Origin: Hydractinia symbiolongicarpus
Lineage: Eukaryota > Cnidaria > Hydrozoa > Anthoathecata > Hydractiniidae
Assembly: GCF_029227915.1 (NCBI RefSeq)
Contig: NC_079889.1
Location: forward strand, 7,068,001 to 7,132,000
Reading direction: 5' to 3'
Length of the DNA: 64,000 bases
The position numbers were made by a program, and so were the translations under genes. Positions 1 to 9,692 of this stretch are shown one piece after another. How positions within the stretch are numbered: position 1 is the first letter of the stretch; every line of letters begins with the position of its first letter. Under the pieces are notes generated by a model, which was given only the letters and a program-made list of their open reading frames with translations, did not search any database and had not been told where the DNA came from.

Positions 1-242
1 AGATATAACATTTGGAGATATCCATATGTACTTAGTGAAAAGTCCTAGTAGTGGTATCACTCACGAATCATTGGATTTATATAACTTTTTTTATGTGGTC
101 ATGTACAAGACGTCTATTATCATAACATTGATGCAGAAAGCGAATTTTGTTAAATTAAAACAGAGGTTTGTTTGTCTTTGCTATATTGTTAGCTTTTTAT
201 TTTTTATGACTGCTCCCTTAATGCTCTATTTTTATTTTAAAG

Positions 243-1765
243 GTTTTACCAAGTCAAAGACAAGGCCAAAAACAAAAACTATATGAAGTATGGGTTGCAT
301 TACATAAGAAGGGTGGCTGGGACCTTACTGCAAACTGCACATGCAAGGCCGGGTAAGCAGGTTATTAAACATTGTGTATATAACTTATTAGGCAACCAAG
401 CTCTAATACACTACATTTTGTTTAGACTTGGTTCAGCATGCAGCCATGTTGGGGCTCTATTATTTAAGCTGCAAGCCGGTGCATTATTAGGAATAAACAA
501 AATTGCATGTACAAGTAAACTTTGCGCTTGGAAACGCTCTAGACGATTCGCAGAACAAGCTCTTATGACTGAGATAGACTTCAGCAGACCAAAGCAGAAG
601 CAAACAGTACCCAAAGAAAAAAAGTTGTGTCGGATAGAATGAAGAAGCCTTTTTCTTTCAGGGATCTCACACATTTAAATAATGAGTTTCATAAACCAAA
701 ATTAAAAGAACTTTATACAGTAAATCCAGATGCTGCAATTCTTACTAGCCTATACGACAATGATCCAGAAGATTTTACAGTTACCAATAGTGAAACTGAC
801 ACTGCTGACGAAACCGAATTATATAGCATTCCTGAACCTTGGAAAAGCCTTTTTAAGCCACAATTAATTAATAATAATCCTGAAGAAATTCAATCAGAGT
901 GCAGAGAACTTTATTACGAATACAAAAATGGCTACTGTGACAGTCAGTACAAAAATTTAACGAAAGTTACAAGAGAACAGCGCTTGTCAACAGCATGGCA
1001 AATTCATAGAGCAGGTAGAATCACAGCATCTGTCTCAAAAAGAGCATATAGTTTAAACCTAAATAATGAAAATTCTAAAAAAAAATTTGCAGAAACAATC
1101 ATGCAATATTCTACAAATATAATTGTAAGAGCACAACAATACGGTATTGACATGGAAGCAACTGCTAGAAAAAAATTTGTTGAAGAGTTCACAAAAAATC
1201 ATGAAAACGTTATTGTAAAAGAAACTGGTTTACATGTGTCAGAAGAATACCCATTTATGGGAGCATCACCTGATGCTCTTGTTTTGTGTAAATGTCACGG
1301 CTTAGACGTTTTAGAAGTAAAATGTCCTTATAAATACAGCTCAGGTTTGGATGATGTCGAGTGTGATAAAACATTCCCTAGTGATTCGGATGGCAACATG
1401 AAAACAAATCACCAGTATTATTTCCAAATCCAAAAGCAAATAATTGTTACAAACACAAAATTTGGTTACTTTTTTGTGTGGAGTGATAAAAATATAAATT
1501 TTGTAAAAAATTGATATCAAAAATTGAGCACGTTTTTTTCCCAATGATTTTGCCAGAAATTGTGACACGAAGCATGGATCAAGAAAGTGACAGGACAGAA
1601 AAGCTGTATTGTATTTGCAAAAGATCAAAATTGCCACCAATGATTGCATGCGATGGCAAAAATTGTGCAATAGAATGGTGTCATTATTGCTGCGTAAATT
1701 TACTCCGTGCACCTTCTGAAAAATGGTTTTGCGAAACATGCAAAAACAAAAAAACATTACAATAA
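243..1765 (+). pseudogene. SWIM-YqaJ-PHD transposon nuclease, frame-broken
   Basis: Three domains are readable in order. A SWIM zinc finger (CTC then CSH) is split by a 73-bp intron at 353-425. A YqaJ/lambda-exonuclease-type nuclease follows at about 960-1480, with GASPDALV and the catalytic-type LEVKCPY. A PHD finger lies at about 1608-1745 (YCICKR, IACDG, CAIEWCHYCC, FCETC). YqaJ proteins are 5'-3' exonucleases or recombinases, and this fusion is typical of ISL2EU-like transposons. The frame shifts at two adenine runs (about 617-623 and 1505-1510); if these are real the protein is broken, but they could be homopolymer sequencing errors. The N-terminus lies outside or upstream in an unresolved exon. 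Confidence 0.75.
353..425 (+). other. Spliceosomal intron inside the SWIM finger
   Basis: The stretch begins GTAAGCAG and ends TTTTGTTTAG. Removing it joins the two cysteine/histidine halves of the SWIM finger in frame (phase 2). The 73-bp length is short but normal for compact introns. Its presence shows the transposon gene is expressed through host splicing. Confidence 0.7.
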
Positions 1766-1769
1766 AAAC

Positions 1770-2690
1770 CTATTGTACACTTTTGTTAATGTTTACTAAC
1801 ACACATATAACTGACATAACAGAATCTATTAAGTCAATTTGCGATATTGGAATAATTGACTGCAGGATACGAAACTTTCGAAGTCTTCCAATAACACGTT
1901 CTACATGTATACGAACATTGGAAATTTTCCGGGATATCGCCACATCACTTGCACTAGTAGCAAGCTCTTGTGCTATCGTAAAACCACGATCAGCCAGTAT
2001 ACATACAATCGCCATGCTGCAACTTATCAAGAAATCCACTTTGTGTTGTTATTTCCTTATCAGAAATTTGACCACCATAACCACGTGGCAAAAAGCTAAC
2101 AGCCCAGCTGGTGTTATTCCGATAAGATATTTCATTGTGCAAGTATTTTTGTAGTTGGACCATGTGTGTGCACGTGCATTTAGGTTATATGGTCGTTCAG
2201 CAATTATGCATGTACAATTCTGAAAATTTTTTTTAAAGCTGTTTGACAAATGACGTCGCCAGGCTTCTCTATCAGGCCATATTATTAAATGGCATGTCTC
2301 CTTAGATATGATAGGGATCCATCTACGATATATTCGAGAAGCTACTGTCTCGCTCAAGCCAAAACGATAAGCTAAATCTTTGTTTAATAGACCTAGTTTT
2401 AGCTTCATAAGCACCAGCAACAAATGATCATTATGAGAAAGTTTCTCACTAAAATATCTTACTTTTCTAACAAATAACGACAAAAACCATTCAAATAAAC
2501 CAGGCGTGGTAATCCCAGTATAAAAATTCAACCTATTTTCAGCAACCACAGTATCATAAGGAAATTTGGTGCTTGAAGCATTTTCTAAAGGTTGAACCAC
2601 CTCATTCTTAAGTTCTAATAATTCTACTCTAGCTGTAGATAACTCTTTTTGAATGCCTTCTTTTTCCTTTTGGAAAATTTCTTGCTGCAA
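1770..2690 (-). pseudogene. DDE_Tnp_4-type transposase body, broken
   Basis: After a charged, coiled-coil-like segment come a helix-turn-helix region (LLVLMKLKLGLLNKDLAYRF, then SETVASRIYRRW) and the transposase core. The segment RPYNLNARAHTWSNYK is characteristic of the family. The second catalytic aspartate is seen in LADRGF and the final glutamate in HVERVIGRLR. The first acidic position seems to be lost: the copy reads QNCTC where the family normally has a D before the C. The frame breaks at about 2045. It converges on the YqaJ gene with almost no spacer. The segment is certainly transposase; inactivity is likely. Confidence 0.75.
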
Positions 2691-2728
2691 TTTTTGTTAA
2701 AAATTATGTTTTATAGAAAAAAGTGTTT

Positions 2729-2935
2729 TTATTTACCAGATATAAAATGTTCACTACAAATTCTTGAGTTATCTATTTGTCTTTCTGTCCACTTTTCTCT
2801 CTTTATTGCTTGTACCCAAAGTTGACGAAGTTTCTTGCTTTCTTCGTTGTGACCGAACGGTATGCAATAGAATTTTAATTTTCCACCTTTTTTTCTTTTA
2901 TTGGAGCAGCCTACTGCACAACAAGAATCAGGCAT
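2729..2935 (-). pseudogene. THAP zinc-finger exon of the transposase
   Basis: The reading frame shows the THAP signature: CCAVGC near the N-terminus, a central tryptophan (LRQLWVQAI) and CSEHF at the end. THAP domains are C2CH DNA-binding modules that target transposases to their ends. A GTAAAT donor-like site follows the exon and a TTGCAG acceptor-like site precedes the next coding segment near 2690, so an intron of about 50 bp may separate the domains. The phase does not fit cleanly, which may mean another lesion. Confidence 0.7.
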
Positions 2936-2960
2936 TTCTTCAAATATAAGTACAAATCAC

Positions 2961-4124
2961 AACCAAAACCTTTTGTTTTCACTTTGTCGCCTCCACCAAA
3001 CTAGCGCAACTATCCTGCCACCTAGTGCGCATGCGTTCGGTTCCGTCAACACGCAATCCATCTATAGGTTAGAGCTAACTATGTGATGGAGCCTTCTTGA
3101 AGCTAAACATTAGCTAGCTAACAGTAGCTAGGACACCCAGTTAAATAAACTTAAGCTGGGGAGACTTAGCTGCGGCTATAGCAAGCTATTTATGCTTAGT
3201 AAAACACATATAAAGGAAAACAATAGCTATGTAAAAATTATGACATTTGCAGTTAGTTCAACAAACCAGAATTTTCTATTTCGCGAGCACATTGCAGCTT
3301 TATGTAGCATTTTGAATTTTAAGACAAATACATTAGTTATGCATCAGAAGATACATTAATTATGCAAACAAAAAAACATGCTAGCTTCTTTATAAAAAAC
3401 GCGGTAAACTTTAAGAATTTGAAGTTATAATGGATTCTTTTTGAGAATACGATTCTCCTTGACAATTTTAAGTGTCCTACATATAAAAACGGAACGTCTA
3501 AAAGTATCAAAGTTCTTACTTTTTCTGAATTCCAAGTCACTTCATTTTGTACTTCTAACTTTACTACTTCTAGCTCCACTCTTCACTTCCGAAGTAACTT
3601 ATTGTGGCTTCCAACTTCACTTTTCTACTTTTACTTCTACTTCTTCACTTGGACTTTTCTTTCTTTCGCATATATTCTTTTTTGAAACACTTTACCATTT
3701 CACCCTTTTGCAACTTTTTGAAGACGAAGGGACCCGTTCTTTTGTTGTTGTTTTGTGTGTCGATGTTAATCCTGTTCCAAATTATATGCTTTTTTAATCC
3801 ACTCCACTTCTTCACTTTGACTTTCCTTGCTCTTAATATCTGCACTTTTTATGACTAAGGGATCGTCGAAAATAAGACATTTTTATCCGCTTCTTTAGTT
3901 CGCCTTTTGTCGAGAACTATTTCGAGAGATTTTTATGTTTGTTTGTTTTTACGCCAAGGAAACTTTCTATTCGAATGCCGTCCCGTTCGAAAGTACGTAT
4001 TTGTGCGAATCATACTGCTTATTCTCTATCACGTGGTTTCTAACAGTTACGAGACAAATGTAAACAAAACAAAAAATCTTAAAAATCGCGCATTCGGGTG
4101 GTAAAAAATATCGTCTTTGTAACA
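2961..4124. other. Intergenic, no gene seen
   Basis: AT-rich sequence with scattered AGCTAGCTA strings and pyrimidine-rich stretches (3450-3850). The overlapping open frames here have biased, low-complexity composition on both strands and no recognisable domain. Nothing coding is supported. Confidence 0.5.
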
Positions 4125-4157
4125 GTCACAGACAGAAGCTCCGTATTATTATATAGA
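4125..4157 (-). mobile_element. Helitron 5' terminus (reverse orientation)
   Basis: Read on the minus strand the segment starts TCTATATAATAATACGG and continues through CTTCTGTCTGTGAC. The same terminal string recurs at 60641-60671 and, more diverged, at 61247 and 21998. Helitrons start with TC, so this looks like a 5' end whose element extends toward lower coordinates. Its matching hairpin-CTAG 3' end was not found, so the copy is truncated. Confidence 0.5.
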
Positions 4158-4529
4158 TCATCATCCTCGTTCTCTTCAAATAAACCAAACACATTTCGAA
4201 TTTCCTTGCCCGAACCTTCCATTTTCTGTTTGTTATCGAACGAATCATTTTTTTTATTGATGAAAAAATTAAAAAATGCGTTAATTTGAGACGAAAAGTG
4301 ATAAGAGATCATTTTAACAGCGTAATGGAAAATGGAATAATAACTAATAAAACTTTTTGGAAAATAGTTAACCTTTTTATTACGAATAAGTCCGAACAGG
4401 TAACAAGAAAATAATGATTGTTCGTAATGATAAGATAATAACGGAAGTGAACTAGTTGAAGTTTTTAACAATGAGTATATAAATATAGAAAATCTAGCGG
4501 AATTAAACCAGATCACTTAAACAACAAGA

Positions 4530-5511
4530 AATTGATAAGTGGGCTCAAAGTTATCAATAATATCAAAGAAAAATTTAAAAATCATCCGAGTATTGTTGAA
4601 ATCAAGAATTCTCATCCTAGTGACAAAAATGATGATTTATTTTATTTTAAAGAAGTGAATGAATCAGAAGTCTAAACCTTTTAGTGACATCAAAGTGGGT
4701 GTGCCTTCTGGGGAAGACAAAGTTACAGCAAATTGTCAAAGCCTTATTTGATTAAACACATAACAAATCCAATAAACAGCAGCATTCTTCTTTCTGTTTT
4801 CCTAGAAGGAGCTAAAAGAGCTATTTTGTCCCCATTAGAAAAAGGAGGAAAAGATAAGTTTAGTGTGAGCAACTATAGGCCAGTTAGTGTGTTGAATATA
4901 TTTTCTAAATTCTATGAAAGAGTAATTAAGTCTCAAATTGTTACATGTATTGACTTTAAACTGTCAGAATTTTTATCGGCTTACAGAACTTAAACTTTGA
5001 ACGGCACAATTGATGCATTAGTTAAGCTAGATACTTTTCTGACTTACAAAGAAACGGTTGCTCTTTTTCAAAGTTTTGTACTTTCCAACTTTAACTATTG
5101 TCCATTAGTGTGGCATTTTTCATCTACTAAATCTTTGTTGAAAGTTGAAAGAATACAAGAAAGGGCTTTGCGTTTTTTATTTGACGACTCTGATAGTACA
5201 TACGAGAACAGCTTTTAAAAATCAGGAAGACCTTCATGAGTGTTTACAGGCTTAAAACGCTATGTACAGAAATTTACAAATCTTTGCATAGCCTTAACCC
5301 TTCATACATTCATTACATTTTCGATTTCCAGCAAAGAGAAAGATCTGTCAGATCACGAAATGTCAATAATCTCAAGGTTCCAAGAATAAAAACCAGAAGT
5401 TTTGGAACTAAAAGTTTAACTTCCTTAGGTCCAAGTAGATGGAATAAATTACCCAATCATATGAAAACAGCAGAATCTTTAAATATTTTTAAGAAAATGA
5501 TAAAATTTTGA
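4530..5511 (+). pseudogene. Reverse transcriptase (ORF2) remnant
   Basis: The RT finger motif NYRPVSVLNIFSKFYERVI is visible at about 4876-4935. The C-terminal part of CR1/L2-type ORF2 follows: NYCPLVWHF, ERIQERALRFL, and a terminal GPSRWNKLPNHMK. Between roughly 4990 and 5030 the palm with its catalytic YxDD box is missing, so an internal deletion has joined fingers to C-terminus. The N-terminal half also carries stops (for example near 4672), and the frame breaks again near 5215. The family assignment is firm, the exact clade is not. Confidence 0.75.
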
Positions 5512-5622
5512 AATGGCCAGCATTGTTCTTGTGATGTCTGTTCACAATAGCATAAAAATTTATTTGTTTTTCTTTTGACATCACTTAGTTTTTATTTATA
5601 GTATTTATAATTCTGTCTATAT

Positions 5623-5683
5623 GTCGGTTTGGATTAGCACTTTAATAAGAGCTATTGTATTTTTTGTACATATTTTAACCGAC
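5623..5683 (+). repeat. LINE 3' UTR stem-loop
   Basis: GTCGGTT at 5623-5629 pairs perfectly with AACCGAC at 5677-5683, just before the AAC tail. The same arms occur in the second copy of this 3' end in Polinton B. Conserved 3' stem-loops are commonly the RNA structure recognised by LINE reverse transcriptases; that role is inferred here. Confidence 0.5.
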
Positions 5684-5775
5684 GATAAATAAATTAACAA
5701 CAACAACAACCCATGTGAAGTGAGGATAATCAGACGAAAGGTCATGGATATATCCCTAAGTAATGGTACAGTGTA

Positions 5776-5805
5776 GTCTAGTGTGCTTGATCAAGCACAC
5801 TAGAC
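5776..5805. repeat. Perfect 30-bp palindrome
   Basis: The stretch beginning GTCTAGTGTGCTTGA is followed immediately by its exact reverse complement. It lies 5 bases before an AATAAATG start. A degenerate version sits in Polinton C at 38294-38322. It could be a transcription terminator hairpin for the upstream gene or a recombination site. Confidence 0.8.
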
Positions 5806-5810
5806 AATAA

Positions 5811-6092
5811 ATGGAAGTTTGTTTCGATATTGCTATAGCATGCGCGCTAGCTCTACCTTACGTGTTGCTGCTTATGCTGAGCTTCATGATTTTATTTTGT
5901 TTTCTCCAATATACACATATAATAAATAAAATGTATGAGCTTGCTAATATATTTGATGTTGTAGATAGAGTCGCAGACTGCGCTAGCATTCCCGCAGAAG
6001 CCTTACAACAGCCGGAAAAACCAATCGATAGACGCCAAGTTTTAAAAGATGCAATCAGGGAGGGTAAGGCACATCTTTTACCAAAGAAATGT
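5811..6092 (+). pseudogene. Polinton D membrane protein, 5' half (interrupted by Polinton A)
   Basis: The frame opens with a strongly hydrophobic leader (about residues 4-36), then a hydrophilic region ending GKAHLLPKKC at the insertion point. The A homologue has GKGHLLPKKC at the same place. Two starts are possible. One is the first ATG at 5811, preceded by AATAAATG. The other is an internal ATG at 5931, preceded by TATAATAAATAAA. The short form would lack the leader. The coding sequence continues at 21380-21702. Function is unknown; the conserved position next to the polymerase gene is known only from A. Confidence 0.65.
6088..6092 (+). repeat. Target-site duplication AATGT, left
   Basis: AATGT occurs here immediately before the left terminal repeat of Polinton A and again at 21380-21384 immediately after the right one. 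Polintons normally make 6-bp duplications; here five bases match exactly and a sixth does not. Removing A plus one copy restores the interrupted D reading frame. Confidence 0.7.
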
Positions 6093-6290
6093 AGCTAGTC
6101 TAGGCATGGAATATACCCACACTTTTTCAAAAATCACGGTCAAACTCTCATAAGAAATATCATGCACAATTTTGTTTGTGACGTCACAACTTTTTGTCAT
6201 GCCTCATTGCACAAAAATCCATTGATTGCATGAGAAATCCCTAATAAGCGGTGTTGAGTCATGCATATCAAAGGGTAAATCCCTATCATG
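6093..6290 (+). repeat. Polinton A left terminal inverted repeat
   Basis: This region matches the reverse complement of 21185-21379 almost throughout, including ACCCACACTTTTTCAAAAAT and CAATTTTGTTTGT, with scattered substitutions. The match stops near 6290, where the first gene body begins without its start codon. The substitutions between the two repeats could be used to date the insertion. Confidence 0.85.
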
Positions 6291-6465
6291 TCAATCAAAA
6301 TTCGATATCCTCGGAGCCGCAACAGTGATTGCATTTATGGCTGGCGTAGGTATCTCCTTACCTCTTATTGCTCTGGCATTAGTACAAGAATCAGAGAAGG
6401 AGGGGTCCAATGAACGGAGGATTAAAGACCTGGAGGATCGTCTTAATATCTTAATAAATGAATGA
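6291..6465 (+). pseudogene. Small membrane protein, start lost
   Basis: The frame reads CQSKFDILGAATVIAFMAG and ends in a charged helix (ERRIKDLEDRLNILINE). One hydrophobic segment of about 20 residues is followed by a likely coiled coil. The intact B copy (36163-36351) has four further residues, MYVN, and a TATAATAAA box before them. Here that start has been replaced by the terminal repeat, so an upstream in-frame ATG in the repeat would be needed. The stop overlaps the next gene's ATG. Function is unknown; a virion or membrane role is only a guess. Confidence 0.6.
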
Positions 6466-6667
6466 GCATTGTAATGACTGTGGGCGTATATTGGATGCAT
6501 ATGACAGATGCACCTGTGGTCGGAGGTTCCTGGTAAAGGGTAAAATGCTATGCTGGTCCTGATATAATGAGCATATCACGTACAATGGGGTTGGTTGCGT
6601 ATGTACAATGGCATGCAATTCTCTGCAGTCGTTCAAAATATACAATAAACAGGATACTAAAATTTGA
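6458..6667 (+). pseudogene. Small cysteine-rich zinc-binding-type protein, one stop
   Basis: The frame starts at the ATG within AATAAATGAATGA, overlapping the end of the preceding gene. The cysteine pattern is CNDC, CTC, CW and later CVC...C. A TGA interrupts it after LCWS, where the intact B copy has CWYCYN; this looks like a single C-to-A change. It resembles small viral zinc-ribbon proteins but was not matched to a named family. Its overlap with both neighbours suggests a compact cluster transcribed on one strand. Confidence 0.6.
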
Positions 6668-7251
6668 GAATGAGCTCGTCAGCCGAAAACTATTCTACTC
6701 ATTTGAGGCTACCTTCACAGATATCGATGATGTCAATGTAGATTACATAACAGTGTCAGATGCCATCCCTGCTAATGGCGGTAAGGATAATCGGTACATA
6801 GTAGGGTACCATACACAAGATCTCGTGGTTGCCCTGGGGGGTGAAAACACCTAAAATCTGGTCCGCGCATTGGGTCACCCGGTACAACGCCAATGCAGTA
6901 CCAGCAATGAGTCTCGATTTTGAAGAGTATCCCGATTGGGTTGTGAAATATCGACAAATGTGGCAAAAAATCGAAGAGTTATTATCCGAGCAATTGACGA
7001 CAGGCCCTGTTAAAAAGGACCGTTATGTGAATGCTAAACTCAAATACTACAAGGATGCAATTACCACTAAATTTTATGGTATGCCGGTACCCTATGATGA
7101 GCCCTGCCAAGCTAGTGCAATTCTGGCCATTTCATCGGTATATGTACAAGGTAAGAACTACTACCCTCAGGTACATTTTACGGAATGTCGGTACAAGGAC
7201 TTTAGGAAGGAACGGTTGCTAAGCGGATTAAGAAACCATATTATTTTATAG
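6654..7251 (+). pseudogene. Conserved Polinton protein (LKFEN family), broken
   Basis: The N-terminus reads LKFENELVSRKLFY, then DVNVDYITVSD and GGKDNRYIVGY. After a frame change at a G run near 6835 it continues KTPKIWSAHWV and DRYVNAKLKYYKDAI, to YPQVHFTECRYKDF at the end. The start codon is ATA where B has ATG. B (35419-35977) and C (41463-41760) carry relatives. The beta-rich look and length of about 190 residues would suit a single-strand DNA-binding protein, but I do not recognise the fold and leave the function open. Confidence 0.6.
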
Positions 7252-7275
7252 GTGTAGACCAGATTGCAGTTTTTT

Positions 7276-7882
7276 TTAATTTTCGTCCTTCACCTTCTCC
7301 CTGCCCTTGGCAACCAACTGGGCTCTTTCCTGTTCGTTGATAGCATTCATGATCCTATGAAACCTCTGCCGCATTTGCTCCTTGAGCAGCATATACCTCT
7401 CCTTTTCACGGCTAATCAGGCTATACTCGGGGTCACTGATAACGCCGTTTTCCATTGCCTTGCTGATCAGATCTACAATCCAGTTTAGTTTCGCCTCCGC
7501 GAGTAGCCTTATACTATCATGTTTTTTGGACTTAACACGCAACCGTTTAGAGGCGTTCCGGAGACTGGCCTGCCCTATTCCGGCGGCAATCGCGAGTACC
7601 CCATGACACAGACCAGGGGAATCCCCAAACCCGAGGCCATAGCTCCAATCCCAAGCCCTGAGGTAATCAAACTTACGCCAAGCAGACCATGGTCGCAAAA
7701 GCGTACCCATGTATTATGCATTTTGAATTTTTTTCCAAGTCTATTCCGCTCCTTTACTTCATCCAGGAGATATTGTTCTATCTTCTCTACTTATTAAGCC
7801 TGAAAATTTGCCCCTCATCCTGATCAGAGCCTTGCGCAGGTGCACTCGGCAAACTCGGATAAAGTTTGCTGATATCGCTCAT
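7276..7882 (-). pseudogene. Polinton membrane protein (SDI-KLYP family), broken
   Basis: The frame opens MSDISKLYPSLPSAPAQ at 7882 directly after a GAATAAAG box and 2 bases from the upstream gene's stop. The C-terminal part reads IAAGIGQASLRNASKRL, then LISKAMENGVISDPEYSLIS and REKERYMLLKEQMRQR. The intact B copy (203 aa) shows a central glycine-rich hydrophobic segment and a long C-terminal helix. Here the middle is out of frame. This protein recurs in A, B and C, always right behind the minor capsid gene, which suggests joint late expression. The role is unknown. Confidence 0.65.
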
Positions 7883-7884
7883 CT

Positions 7885-8541
7885 TTATTCTATCAGAATG
7901 CACATGGTTATATCGAAAAACGTGACGCTCTTCCCGTGATGGTAGACGTCTGTTAGCATAAATTCCAGACGGTCCGTGGAGCCTTTTAATGGAAGGTAAA
8001 CAGGGGTATCAAAACTCCAGATTAACATGTCTCCCCAGGCGTTTAATTCCTTGGTAGGAAGCAAGGTTAGAACCTTGGACATTTTGCCATCCAAAAGGCA
8101 GTCGTGTTCATCCAATTGTGGACAAATAAGTCTCAATTTCTGATATGCATCGGTCCTGTATAAGCTGTCGTAGTCACCTTTCATATAATACTTTTTTGCG
8201 GGGTCGTAGGGCAGCCCCAACAGCTCCTGCAATGGTCGATGAATCACCACCGAGTAACCGTTACCGACACGAGTATACAGTACCCATTTTTCAATACAAA
8301 TAGGTTAATCTTACCCTCCGCCTGGCTGTTGACAATAGCTGCGATGTCCTCGATCCTATACAAGCCCTTCATAATCTCGATACGAGTCACCATTCACAAT
8401 AGAAATGCGAGTCACCCTCTGATCAGGTCCCACTTTCCTGATCGTAATGTCATTGTCACTGTATAGGTTCAACCATCCAGGCCTGATACTGATCGATTAT
8501 AAGGCAATGCGAGTGTCCTGTCCCAGGTAGTCCTCGAAGGT
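7885..8541 (-). pseudogene. Probable minor capsid (penton-like) protein, broken
   Basis: The C-terminal half is clear: GLPYDPAKKYYMKGDYDSLY, then RLICPQLDEHDCLLDGK, and a last beta-rich block with FDTPVYLPLKG and DRLEFMLTDVYHHG. The block with FDTPVYLP and a strand-rich C-terminus resembles the single jelly-roll minor capsid protein known in Polintons; I infer this from remembered resemblance. The middle is out of frame, and the N-terminus ends abruptly at EDYLGQDTR, where a deletion has joined it to the divergent neighbour. The intact copy is at 34000-34692. Confidence 0.5.
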
Positions 8542-9690
8542 AACAGGGGAGAATGGCCACTTGGTGTTACAAATTTGGAGCACCAGGACCTCTACGTGAG
8601 TACGGAGTCCCATATTTCTGTGGTATTCCCGGAGTTCACGAAGTATGCCATAAAGGTCCTAACGACCTATCTCAATGACCCTGTTAGTGTGGGGTGGAAA
8701 GGGCAAGCGTTGGATTACTGGAATATTCAGGTAAATTTCGCCATCCATTGCGCAACAACAGCCCTAGGCATTCAAGCACATGACGGCTCTGTACCCGTTA
8801 TTAACTCGATTTTTAAATTCCATGTCTATTACCATATGCGTCGCATCCTCGCAAGGATGAAGGTACCCATTCCGTATGTCGATGGGTTCGAACAGTATAA
8901 GAATCCCTACTCCGCATCCGAATACGCGCAGGTATGCCGCAAGTACGTGCAGATGCTAATGCCCTGTACAAATTCAAGGCTGTCATGTCGTCATTGACAG
9001 ATGGTAGACGGTGGTTGACTGTGATTGGGCCAAGTTTATTATGCCCACAAGCCAAGGTCTGACGTCAGAGGGCCTGACTAAGCTGAGTGAAAGCATCAGG
9101 GTTTATGTGGTTCTATTTCTGGGGTCCCAGGAAGGTGCCAAAGCATCCCTTCTAGGGAACGGTGCAGACAACTATATAGCAAGGTAGGTTCTGGGACAGA
9201 AACTTGAGGCTATGGTAGAACGCCAGGAAAATGTAAGCCATGAAATTACGGAGTTTCAAAAAGTACTGCAGTATGCGAGTACGCCGGTAAATTTCGCCGT
9301 CATGCATGGTGTGTACATGCTGCCATCCGATATGAACCTGCGCATAGGAAAAATCGTAGGGTATAACAACAACATTTTGATTGCACCGGCCAATGCAATG
9401 ATCGGTATAAGACTTGACCTGAATAACAAGCATATTGCAAGGCATGCCACACCTCCTATACATACCATACCACCTACACCCCCAAAGCATGCTACCAGGC
9501 ATTTGGTATCTTCCAAATCACCCCCTAGGCATACAGCACCTATTACACCTCCCATACATACCCCTGATATACAGGTACATGTCACGTCCCATATACCTGA
9601 AAACCCCCACAAAATCAACACGAGGATACCAAGGCCTCAATAATCACTATAGGTGTAGGTATCCTCCTGGCCTATATATGGTTGAAATAG
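8542..9690 (+). pseudogene. Polinton structural-type protein with C-terminal anchor, broken
   Basis: The N-terminus begins in mid-protein (RGEWPLGVTNLEHQDLYVS), because a deletion removed its start together with the start of the divergent minor capsid gene. It continues through FKFHVYYHMRRILARMKVP, MPTSQGLTSEGLTKLSES and VNFAVMHGVYMLPSDMNLRI. A Pro/His-rich linker at about 9440-9570 follows, then a single C-terminal membrane segment (ITIGVGILLAYIWLK). Frame changes occur near 8990 and 9630, with a TAG near 9186. B and C have copies. Tail anchoring and abundance suggest a virion protein, but its family is not identified. Confidence 0.6.
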
Positions 9691-9692
9691 GC

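Larger units (their letters stand above)
1..2960. mobile_element. ISL2EU/IS4EU-type DNA transposon, partial
   Basis: Two convergent coding blocks define the element: a SWIM-YqaJ-PHD nuclease-type gene on + and a THAP plus DDE transposase gene on -. A YqaJ nuclease paired with a THAP/DDE_Tnp_4 transposase is the known signature of ISL2EU-type eukaryotic transposons. The left end lies before the window because the nuclease gene is already missing its N-terminus at position 1. No terminal inverted repeat was identified on the right. Both genes carry frame breaks, so the copy is probably dead. Confidence 0.7.
4500..5711 (+). mobile_element. CR1/L2-like non-LTR retrotransposon, 5'-truncated
   Basis: The element holds remnants of a reverse transcriptase ORF, a 3' UTR and a short (AAC)n tail at 5693-5710. 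The tail sits directly against Polinton D sequence. The same 3' end is inserted inside Polinton B at 32757-32851, confirming a mobile family. The protein has lost the RT palm through an internal deletion, so this copy cannot move by itself. Confidence 0.75.
5712..6092 (+). mobile_element. Polinton D, left remnant
   Basis: This short stretch carries the start of a Polinton membrane-protein gene whose other half resumes at 21380, on the far side of Polinton A. The homologous gene in A is at 17213-17701. D is therefore an older Polinton copy interrupted by A. Its left edge is cut by the LINE. Confidence 0.75.

Noticed and set aside
3337-3858. Overlapping hydrophobic open frames at 3.3-3.9 kb
   Set aside because: They come from pyrimidine-rich low-complexity sequence (CTT/CTTTT runs) giving Leu/Phe-rich artefacts.
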